59,589 nt of DNA from Bacteroidota bacterium (lineage in GTDB: Bacteria > Bacteroidota > Bacteroidia > Sphingobacteriales > Sphingobacteriaceae). The translations under genes were made by a program, and so were the position numbers. Shown piece after piece: positions 43,647 to 50,686 of this stretch. Location of the stretch: contig JABDGE010000013.1 of NCBI GenBank assembly GCA_013286235.1, positions 1-59,589 of the forward strand. Reading direction: 5' to 3'. The notes under the pieces are model-generated. The model had not been told where the DNA came from. It searched no databases and saw only the letters and a list, made by a program, of their open reading frames with translations. The first letter of the stretch is position 1. Every line of letters starts with the position of its first letter.

Positions 43647-44999
43647 TTAATGGCCGCTTACTGCAGGAAGTACATCTTCGGGAATAACCCGGTCGCGTTT
43701 TATCCGGGTAGTGGCCGCAGATGCAATTAACAGCAACACGCCCGCAAAGGTTATAGCGCTTGCCGGATCGGCGCCAAGAAAATTTTTGTAAACAAAACCA
43801 AAGGTGAGTGTCTGCAGTATCATCGGAACAACGATCATCATATTGATGATACCCATATAAACGCCATAACGTTCTTTTGGTATAGTACCTACCACCATAA
43901 TGTAAGGCACGCCCATCATGCTCGCCCAGGCAATGCCAAAGCCAACCATCGGCGCGAACAAAAGGTCGCGATTGACAATATGCGGGAAAATAAGGAGAGC
44001 GACTCCGGCCAATGCCAGGCAGGAGATGTGCACATATTTGGCACTGAACTTGCGCGCCAGCCATACCAGGCAAAAGGCGGACAGAAAGGTTACGATATTG
44101 TAAAAACCATTTACTTTCCCTGCCCAAACCACGGCCTGTTCATATAATTCCTTGTTTCCGTCGGGTGTGGTATGGAAAACGGATTTGGCTATGCTGAGCG
44201 ACACGAACTGCCAGTAGCAGAACATGGCATACCATTGAAAAAGATAAACCAGCGCCAGTTTCCACATCACCGAAGGCATATCGTCGAGCGCTGCCCAAAT
44301 TTCCTTGACCGGCTCGAAAATGCCCTTTTTCCTCGCACGTAATTCGGCTAATTCTTCGGCTGTCGGCGGGATTTCGGGCGTTGTTGATACCGACCAGACC
44401 ACAGAAGCAATGGAACAAACGGCGCCGACAAAAAAGGAGCCAAATACCCAGTAGGGGATACCCGAACGGCCATCGGCCGATGTGCTTTCGCCATGTAAAA
44501 TATTTTTAAAGAACCCCAGCGATAAGTTGGCGAGGGTGATGCCAAGCCCGGTAAAGAAACTTTGTGTCAGGAATCCGAAGGCACGCTGTTTTTCGGGTAA
44601 TTTATCGGCGATAAAGGCCCTGTAAGGCTCCATGGCCGTGTTGTTTGCGGCATCAAGTATCCAAAGCAGCCCTACGGCCATCCACAAAGCCCGGCTGAAT
44701 GGGAATGCAAAAAGACAAAGGCTGCAAAAAATAGCGCCGGCCAAAAAGAAGGGTTTGCGGCGGCCCCAACGGGGATGCCAGGTACGGTCGCTCATCGCGC
44801 CAATAAGTGGCTGGATGAGGAGGCCGGTAAGCGGTCCGGCCAGGTTCAAAAAAGGAAGCTGTTCCGGTCGCGCATGCAAAAAAGTGTACAGCGGGTTTAT
44901 CGCGGTTTGCTGAAGCCCGAAACTGTATTGGATACCAAAGAAACCGACATTCATGTTAATGATCTGCCAGAAACGAAGTATAGGTTTTGAATTGGACAT
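43647..44999 (-). CDS. MFS sucrose-type transporter (GPH/SLC45-like)
   Basis: The 450-residue membrane protein has twelve predicted spans. The loop after span 2 reads IGAMSDRTWHPRWGRRKPFFL, the D...RWGRRxPF motif shared by plant sucrose/H+ symporters, SLC45 and the bacterial GPH group. The N-terminus GFFGIQYSFGLQQTAINPLYTFL also fits. With fructokinase and amylosucrase on the same strand it makes a complete sucrose import and cleavage set. Its stop codon is now part of the IS target duplication, so the protein is unchanged by the insertion. Confidence 0.9.
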   Translation of the reverse strand: MSNSKPILRFWQIINMNVGFFGIQYSFGLQQTAINPLYTFLHARPEQLPFLNLAGPLTGLLIQPLIGAMSDRTWHPRWGRRKPFFLAGAIFCSLCLFAFPFSRALWMAVGLLWILDAANNTAMEPYRAFIADKLPEKQRAFGFLTQSFFTGLGITLANLSLGFFKNILHGESTSADGRSGIPYWVFGSFFVGAVCSIASVVWSVSTTPEIPPTAEELAELRARKKGIFEPVKEIWAALDDMPSVMWKLALVYLFQWYAMFCYWQFVSLSIAKSVFHTTPDGNKELYEQAVVWAGKVNGFYNIVTFLSAFCLVWLARKFSAKYVHISCLALAGVALLIFPHIVNRDLLFAPMVGFGIAWASMMGVPYIMVVGTIPKERYGVYMGIINMMIVVPMILQTLTFGFVYKNFLGADPASAITFAGVLLLIASAATTRIKRDRVIPEDVLPAVSGH

Positions 45000-45190
45000 G
45001 GTTGGACGATAACCGGAACCCGGGAGGTTTTGTCGCGCTGGTTCTTATTGCCGAATGTAGAAATATTTAAATAAAATAATATGCGGCTTAATAGTATTTT
45101 TTAATATCGCGCCGTTTTTTTTTGATACAACGGCATGGATTTTCGAATTCTTAGCGACACGACACCTGTAAAATATTAGTTTTGCGGTTG

Positions 45191-46201
45191 ATGAGCAAAA
45201 GCAGGCGGAAAAATATTGTTGCAGATTCGGGCAAAGAGGCTGAAAACCCGGACAAGACGACGCCTGCCCCTGCGGAACAGCCTGTTAAACAGGCTGCCCA
45301 TAAAACCGCTAAAAGCGCCATCGTAGGCAGTAAAAAAGCCACGACGGAAGATGCGCCTGCCACCATCCCGGAACAAAATGCCGCCCCTCCCGATAGCTAT
45401 CGGGACCCCGCCGCGGACAACTCCTCATCCGAAATTGTGAACCATCAACCGGAAATTGACACCACTATGGAAGTACACCACCACCCTGAATTGGATCATA
45501 AACCCAGACCGTTTAAAGAATACCTGCTGGAAGGTTTTATGATATTTATCGCCGTAATGATGGGTTTTATAGCAGAGAACATCCGCGAATCCATCGATAA
45601 TAACGAACAGGTGCACCAGCTTACATCGCAATTGGCGCAGGATCTGAAAGCCGACACCAGTCAGTTGAATGACATTTATAGTGAAGAGTCGCAGATATTG
45701 AAAAGCAACGATAGCTTATTTGCAATTGCACAACAGCCCCTGGCCAAAATAGATACCCGGAAGTTACAGAAACTCGCTATTGATTCACACAGTTTATGGC
45801 TTTTTCACCCATCTGGCGGCGCCGTTGGTGCTATAAAAAACCAGTTGCACCTTAAACGCTTTTCCAATTCAAAGATCATTGGCTTTATCGCCCGGTATGA
45901 GACCCATATCGAGCTGGTACGTACTGTTCAGGACATAAGCTTACAGTACCAGCGCACTTACCTGGATCCATTTCTACGATTGCATTTTACGCCAGCTAAT
46001 CTTTTTACCGATTTTAACCACAGGCAGCCCACAGCACAAATGCGCGACCTGACACAAAACGACCTGACGCAATTAGCCGCAGATATGGCCCTGGTTCGAA
46101 TTAATACCGTTGAACTACTACTGGATAACAGGAAGTTAAAAACCGATGCCGTAGCCTTGCTGAATTATGTGAAGCAGGAATACGGGGCGGACGAGCAATA
46201 A
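45191..46201 (+). CDS. Conserved Bacteroidota membrane protein with disordered N-terminal extension
   Basis: I use the ATG at 45191 (MSKSRRKNIV). Residues 1-92 are low-complexity and charged (Pro/Ala/Lys-rich, as in TTPAPAEQPVKQAAHKTAK). The conserved domain begins at an internal Met at 45467 (MEVHHHPELDHKPRPFKEYLLEGFMIFIAVMMGFIAENIRE), where most relatives of this family begin; a single span is followed by a helical domain of about 210 residues. The N-terminal extension contains an 18-base DNA palindrome at 45388. Either the gene gained an extension or translation starts at 45467. Function is unknown. Confidence 0.7.
   Translation: MSKSRRKNIVADSGKEAENPDKTTPAPAEQPVKQAAHKTAKSAIVGSKKATTEDAPATIPEQNAAPPDSYRDPAADNSSSEIVNHQPEIDTTMEVHHHPELDHKPRPFKEYLLEGFMIFIAVMMGFIAENIRESIDNNEQVHQLTSQLAQDLKADTSQLNDIYSEESQILKSNDSLFAIAQQPLAKIDTRKLQKLAIDSHSLWLFHPSGGAVGAIKNQLHLKRFSNSKIIGFIARYETHIELVRTVQDISLQYQRTYLDPFLRLHFTPANLFTDFNHRQPTAQMRDLTQNDLTQLAADMALVRINTVELLLDNRKLKTDAVALLNYVKQEYGADEQ
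45388..45405. repeat. 18-bp perfect palindrome inside a coding region
   Basis: TCCCGATAGCTATCGGGA is a perfect dyad in the N-terminal extension of the 45191 gene, read there as PDSYRDP. A half-copy (TAGCTATCGGGA) occurs near 25568. The core resembles a short palindrome often seen in this phylum. Confidence 0.7.
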
Positions 46202-46344
46202 ACGCATTGTCTGATAGAATTGCCCGCGCTGCATGTTTAGTCGTAAAGGCACAACTTATTTAAAAGGTTGTTTTCTATATTTTATTCGTACCTTGTGTAT
46301 CATTCGAGCTAAAGGCAACGTAACTATTTGGAATTGAAGATGAC

Positions 46345-46881
46345 ATGAAAAACCTATCCTTTTTATGGCTCATTTTGCCCGCATTGCTCCTTGCCGCCTG
46401 CATAAAAGAAACGTTACCAGTAGCACCGAATGGCGGCTCAACGACCAATAAAACCGTTTCGACTCCAAACGATACCACTGCAAATACAACGGCGCCGGTT
46501 GTTCCTATTGATTCAACGATGCTTGTCGGTACGTGGCAGGTGATCAATGACACTACCAATACAGTTGGGTGGGGCCTTTGGGCCGGGCATCCGCCGATCG
46601 GTTCCAATTATGTCGGTAAGCCTGAAGATTACTATAAATTCACCGCTAATAATAATTTGTATAGCGACATGCAGGCTGTGATTGATACGGGGACTTATAC
46701 TGTGGTTAACCAGGATCAATTGCATATTGTTTACAGCTACTTTAACGGGCAGGAGCAATCCACGGGCATATATAACAGTTTTTGGACCATAACGAACCTT
46801 ACATTGCATACGGCCAGCATAACCGTAGTATTCGTTACGCCTGAAACTGTTATTACGAGCGTTACCAATCTCAGGAAATAG
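46345..46881 (+). CDS. Lipocalin-like lipoprotein
   Basis: The 178-residue product has a lipoprotein signal (MKNLSFLWLILPALLLAAC, Cys19) and a Thr/Asn-rich linker (residues about 30-55). A compact domain begins LVGTWQVIND and runs through YYKFTANNNLYSDM, YTVVNQDQLHIVY and TNLTLHTASITVVF. The GTW motif and strand pattern fit the lipocalin-like domains common in Bacteroidota lipoproteins. Ligand and role are unknown. It converges on the cytochrome gene at 46909. Confidence 0.75.
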   Translation: MKNLSFLWLILPALLLAACIKETLPVAPNGGSTTNKTVSTPNDTTANTTAPVVPIDSTMLVGTWQVINDTTNTVGWGLWAGHPPIGSNYVGKPEDYYKFTANNNLYSDMQAVIDTGTYTVVNQDQLHIVYSYFNGQEQSTGIYNSFWTITNLTLHTASITVVFVTPETVITSVTNLRK

Positions 46882-46908
46882 CTTTGTGCTTTTTGGACGA
46901 ACCATGAT

Positions 46909-47325
46909 TTATTGGCACTTGAATAAGTCGGTGTTTACCCTATCCACGTTTACGGTACCCAATTTATTGCCAAATGAATTGGCAACGTAGGTAACGGCCT
47001 GTGCAATTTCTATCGGGGCTAAATCGACTGCCGGCATCTGCCCTTCGAAAATTTTGTTCGATACTTTTAGTTCGCCTTTCAGCCCGTTTTTTACCAGGCA
47101 AGGCAATTGATGCAAATTTTCTTTGATAAAGATTGAATCCGTTAAGGGTGGTATTAACCCGTTAAGCCCCTCGCCATGCGCCCCGTGGCAGTTTTGGCAA
47201 TGGGTTTGGTAGATCATGCTCCCGGAGGAGTAATAACGCGCAAACTCTATGCTTTTATCATCCCGGCAGGAGATCACCGCGATAACCAACAGAAGGCCCA
47301 ACCCGATGACGACTTTCAGTTTCAT
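46909..47325 (-). CDS. Cytochrome c lipoprotein
   Basis: The 138-residue product has lipobox AVISC (Cys20). A single class I cytochrome c domain follows, with heme motif CQNCH, GEGLNGLIPPLTDS after it and the distal-ligand segment KIFEGQMPAVD (Met in QMP). It overlaps the SCO gene by four bases (ATGA) and ends a three-gene operon. It should carry electrons in the periplasm, perhaps to a cytochrome oxidase matured by the SCO protein. Confidence 0.9.
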   Translation of the reverse strand: MKLKVVIGLGLLLVIAVISCRDDKSIEFARYYSSGSMIYQTHCQNCHGAHGEGLNGLIPPLTDSIFIKENLHQLPCLVKNGLKGELKVSNKIFEGQMPAVDLAPIEIAQAVTYVANSFGNKLGTVNVDRVNTDLFKCQ

Positions 47326-47978
47326 TGGCCGGCAGCTGGTGTGGGTTCGGCTTTTAACGTTTTAATGTCAGCGATGAGTTGGTTCACCTGTTCGGGCTGG
47401 GTGCCGTCATACGCGCCGCGGACACGCTTTTCTTTATCTACCAATACAAAATAACCCTGGTGAACATATCCCCCGGGAGTAGTCTTATCCTCGCTAACAG
47501 CAACCAGGTAATTTTTTTCGGCCAGTTTATAGGTCGTATCTTTTTTACCCTGTAAAAACCACCAGGTATCGCCACTTATGCCAAGCTTGTCGGCATATTT
47601 CTTCAGCACCTTTACGCTGTCGTATTTTGGATCGATAGTAAAGGATAGTATTTTTATATCGGGATCGGCTTTAAACGTATTATATACATTCAGCATATTT
47701 CGCTGCATAACGGGGCAAATAGAAGGGCAGCTGGTAAAAAAGAAGTCGGCCACGTAGATTTTGCCGCTCAGGTTTTTTTCGCTGATGCTGTCGCCATACT
47801 GGTTGACGAATTTAAACGCGGGGATTGTTTGATAAATGGTATCAGTAGCTGTTTGCCCATTTACGGTTTTGGTTACCGGTGTGCGTTTGCCATAAACCGG
47901 CAGCGTATTGCCGCCGTTATTTGATTTGCAGGAAGCAAAAGCTGCCAGGACAAGCGCTATACTGAATATTTTCTTCAT
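47322..47978 (-). CDS. SCO1/SenC-family copper chaperone lipoprotein
   Basis: The 218-residue product has a signal with lipobox FASC (Cys17, then KS). The thioredoxin-like SCO domain has the copper-binding Cys pair in TSCPSICPVM and the distal His in GGYVHQGYF. VADFFFT and LSFTIDPKYDSVKVLKKYA are family phrases. SCO proteins assemble the Cu-A site of cytochrome oxidase or work in thiol redox. The four-base overlap with genes on both sides shows tight operon packing. Confidence 0.92.
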   Translation of the reverse strand: MKKIFSIALVLAAFASCKSNNGGNTLPVYGKRTPVTKTVNGQTATDTIYQTIPAFKFVNQYGDSISEKNLSGKIYVADFFFTSCPSICPVMQRNMLNVYNTFKADPDIKILSFTIDPKYDSVKVLKKYADKLGISGDTWWFLQGKKDTTYKLAEKNYLVAVSEDKTTPGGYVHQGYFVLVDKEKRVRGAYDGTQPEQVNQLIADIKTLKAEPTPAAGQ

Positions 47979-48379
47979 TTGATATGATTCTTTCTTAAGA
48001 AATCACGCGATCCTGTGACTGCGACGTTCATTTGGGTATCCAGGCGCTTGATCAGCTTCTTTTGTTGACCGAGATAGCCCATCTTCTGGTCATGCGACTT
48101 TCCCTTCATGTCGGGATCAAAGTTATGCATCCAGGTGCTCATTGCGCTGTCGGCAAGCACAACCCTGCTGATCCAGGCGACAGCTGAATCTTTTGCGGGC
48201 GTATTCTTGCTAACCAGGCTGTCGAGCAATAATTTATTTTTCATCAACTGCTCATCCTCGCCCATAATTTTATCGTGAACGTTGATAACGGAGTCTAACG
48301 CGGCTTTTTCCTGTGCTTTCTTGTCGGTGCATGCGCATAAAAATAGCATACAAATGGTTGTAAAGAGAACCTTTTTCAT
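47975..48379 (-). CDS. Small lipoprotein of the SCO operon
   Basis: The 134-residue product has lipobox LCAC (Cys17, then TDKK). The mature part is helical and polar (EKAALDSVINVHDKIMGEDEQLMKNKLLLDSL, WMHNFDPDMKGKSHDQKMGYLGQQKKLI), with His and Met residues that could touch metal. I do not recognise a named family. It opens the operon with the SCO and cytochrome c genes (four-base overlap), and a -7 element lies 17 bases upstream. A role in copper or cytochrome oxidase assembly is inferred only from this context. Confidence 0.75.
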   Translation of the reverse strand: MKKVLFTTICMLFLCACTDKKAQEKAALDSVINVHDKIMGEDEQLMKNKLLLDSLVSKNTPAKDSAVAWISRVVLADSAMSTWMHNFDPDMKGKSHDQKMGYLGQQKKLIKRLDTQMNVAVTGSRDFLRKNHIK

Positions 48380-48396
48380 ATAGTAGTATCGGGGGA

Positions 48397-48404
48397 CAAA
48401 GGTA
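48397..48404 (-). promoter_or_regulatory. -7 element of the SCO/cytochrome operon
   Basis: TACCTTTG on the minus strand (48404-48397) matches the TAnnTTTG consensus exactly, 17 bases before the first start codon. No TTG is found at the proper distance. Confidence 0.4.
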
Positions 48405-48455
48405 TCACCATCCGGATAGATTTTGCGTGTTAATTAAAAATTTCGAAGATCGTGT

Positions 48456-48926
48456 TTATTGCCAGTGGTTTAAGGCCCTGATGTAAAAAATATAATCTGT
48501 GTTCGGCAAAGATTCGATGCCCGCAGCTATCAAATGCTGACCGGCCTGCGCCCTGTGATGGGCGCCGTGATTGATCACGTGAGCCAGCGCATCGATCAAT
48601 TTATCCTGGAAGGTATCACCCCTCGAAGTTTTGGAGGTAATAAACTTGTCCAGATCTTCGGGCTGCAAGCCCTTTAAAAATTCAATCCATTGGTTGCTGT
48701 TTGCGTCGATTATACCCGCTAAGATATCCACCGGCCAGTCGGGCCACAAGACGCCCGCAACAGCCGGGACGCCCTGGCATCGTTTGAGCCATACTTGCTG
48801 GGCGGCAAGCAAATGGGCCATCAGCTTTACAGGCTTATCCGGGTTATTCGCCTTAACAATGCTTTCAAGTATGATGTGGTTGGCATACCGGTCGTATTCA
48901 AACAAGCGGATGAAATAGTCTTTCAT
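48456..48926 (-). CDS. DinB-family protein
   Basis: The 156-residue protein is a four-helix bundle. The family's metal-site histidines appear as AHLLAAQQVWLKR and HVINHGAHHRAQAGQHL, close to the HxxxH pattern of DinB/YfiT proteins. FEYDRYANHIILESI is the usual N-terminus. Members include thiol transferases and damage-induced proteins; the substrate here cannot be named. The start is the ATG at 48926 and the gene appears monocistronic. Confidence 0.88.
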   Translation of the reverse strand: MKDYFIRLFEYDRYANHIILESIVKANNPDKPVKLMAHLLAAQQVWLKRCQGVPAVAGVLWPDWPVDILAGIIDANSNQWIEFLKGLQPEDLDKFITSKTSRGDTFQDKLIDALAHVINHGAHHRAQAGQHLIAAGIESLPNTDYIFYIRALNHWQ

Positions 48927-49327
48927 GCAGTAAAGATAGGTAGCGCGCGTTTAAATGTGCAAAGCACGAGCCCATAATATTACTTAGGCATCTGTCTGAT
49001 AATAAAAAATCGGACTTCAAATTGAATCTGCAGCATCGGAAAGAGCCGGTGACAGGGGTGATAATCAGTAATTTACCCTGGTAATTATTAACAATAAGAT
49101 AATATTATTAACATGATAAACTCATATTGACCGGTTACTTTTATCTTTATAGTTAAAGCGGTATTTTATGAAACTGATATCGAATTTTGCACGGCTGTTA
49201 GGGACGCTCCGCCAATGGATGATCCTGAGGAGTATGCGCTCTACCTTTATTCATTAAGGGTTATTATTCAAAACTTTTGTTTTATAACATTGTAATGTAC
49301 AATTTGGGCTCCTGTTAGCTCAATTTA
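48927..49327. other. 401-base intergenic region with one possible 29-codon ORF
   Basis: The region separates the DinB gene from the GH1 gene. A small frame at 49168-49257 encodes MKLISNFARLLGTLRQWMIL and nine more residues (29 in all, Arg-rich), preceded by TATCTTTA at 49142. Nothing else is convincing; a stretch at 49306-49328 resembles the start of a tRNA but lacks the rest. Confidence 0.3.
49168..49257 (+). CDS. Possible 29-residue basic small protein
   Basis: ATG at 49168 opens 29 codons ending TAA at 49255-49257. The product starts with a hydrophobic/basic segment (MKLISNFARLLGTLRQWM) and carries five Arg in all. The reading frame is only supported by its ATG, stop and a -7-like TATCTTTA 18 bases upstream. 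It could be a chance frame or a leader of the downstream GH1 gene, 70 bases away. Confidence 0.2.
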   Translation: MKLISNFARLLGTLRQWMILRSMRSTFIH

Positions 49328-50686
49328 ATGGAATCGGGTATTCGGCAAGTAGATTTTAGCAGAAAACTTTTTGGTGATAATTTTGCCTGGGGGGTGTCGA
49401 CAGCCGCCTTTCAGATTGAGGGCGCTTGTGATGCCGATGGTAAAGGCTTATCGATATGGGACGTCTTTACGGGAAAAAAAGGCAAAATAGCCAATGGCGA
49501 AACGGCCGAAATTGCCTGCGATTTTTATAACAACTACAAAAGGGATATCGACCTGATTCGGGAATTGAATATCCCTAACTTCAGATTCTCCATTAGCTGG
49601 ACAAGGATTATCCCAAATGGGACCGGTGCTGTAAACCAGGCAGGGATCGACTACTACAACAACGTAATCGCTTATTCACTCGAAAATGGTATTGAGCCCT
49701 GGATAACCCTGTATCATTGGGATTTGCCGCATGAGCTTGAATTAAAGGGAGGGTGGACCAACCGGAATATCATCGGTTGGTTCTCCGATTTTGTCGCGGT
49801 ATGCGCTAAAGCATTTGGCGACCGGGTGAAGCACTGGATGGTGATGAATGAGCCGGGGGTATTTACAGGGGCGGGCTATTTTCTTGGCAACCATGCCCCA
49901 GGGCGAATAGGGCTCAAAAATTTCCTGCCGGCTATACACCACGTTACCTTAAGTATTGCCGAAGGGGCAAAAAAATTGCGCGGTATTTTACCTGATGCCA
50001 TTATCGGGACAACGTTTTCCTGCTCCTATATTGAGCCTTATTCTACGAAACAACGTGATGTTGCTGCAGCAAACCGGGCGGATGCCCTGCTGAACCGACT
50101 GTTTATTGAACCCCTGCTGGGCTGCGGCTACCCGGTTAAGGACGTGCCTGCTTTAAAGGGGATAGAAAAGTATTTTCTAACTGGTGATCCCCACAATTTA
50201 ACGTTCGATTTCGATTTCATCGGCATCCAGAATTATACACGCGAGATAGTCAAATACTCGTTTTTTACCCCGTATATCAATGCCAGGCTGGTTAAAGCGG
50301 AAGACAGGGCAGTTCCCTTAACGGAAATGAAATGGGAAGTTTATTCGCCCGCTATTTACAATGTGATAAAAAAGTTCAGCGCTTATGCGGGTGTGAAAAA
50401 CATTATTGTAACCGAAAACGGCGCGGCATTTCCTGATGTTGTAGTGAACGGAGAAGTTGATGACCCCCTTCGCGTCGGATACCTGCAAAACCATATCGAA
50501 CAGGTGTTAAAGGCCAAAAATGACGGCTGCAAAGTAAACGGTTATTTTGTGTGGACCTTGACCGATAATTTTGAGTGGGCCGAAGGTTACAGGCCGCGTT
50601 TCGGCCTGGTACACGTTGACTTTGAAACGCAGCGACGTATTATTAAGTCGTCTGGACGGTGGTTTGCAAGTTTTTTGAAGCGTTAG
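49328..50686 (+). CDS. GH1 beta-glucosidase
   Basis: The 452-residue enzyme has no signal peptide. It has the GH1 N-terminal signature (FAWGVSTAAFQIEGACDADGKGLSIWD), the acid/base Glu in WMVMNEPGVF, the nucleophile Glu in IIVTENGAAF and the sugar-binding C-terminal WTLTDNFEWAEGYRPRFGLVHVD. It should hydrolyse beta-glucosides in the cytosol, probably disaccharides brought in by an importer encoded elsewhere. The 3' end overlaps the convergent kinase gene at 50643 by 44 bases, which is unusual for two conserved genes. Confidence 0.94.
   Translation: MESGIRQVDFSRKLFGDNFAWGVSTAAFQIEGACDADGKGLSIWDVFTGKKGKIANGETAEIACDFYNNYKRDIDLIRELNIPNFRFSISWTRIIPNGTGAVNQAGIDYYNNVIAYSLENGIEPWITLYHWDLPHELELKGGWTNRNIIGWFSDFVAVCAKAFGDRVKHWMVMNEPGVFTGAGYFLGNHAPGRIGLKNFLPAIHHVTLSIAEGAKKLRGILPDAIIGTTFSCSYIEPYSTKQRDVAAANRADALLNRLFIEPLLGCGYPVKDVPALKGIEKYFLTGDPHNLTFDFDFIGIQNYTREIVKYSFFTPYINARLVKAEDRAVPLTEMKWEVYSPAIYNVIKKFSAYAGVKNIIVTENGAAFPDVVVNGEVDDPLRVGYLQNHIEQVLKAKNDGCKVNGYFVWTLTDNFEWAEGYRPRFGLVHVDFETQRRIIKSSGRWFASFLKR

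Noticed and set aside
49306..49328. tRNA-like start (GGCTCCTGTTAGCTCA) before the GH1 gene
   Set aside because: No anticodon arm, T-arm or acceptor 3' strand follows; the coding region begins at once.
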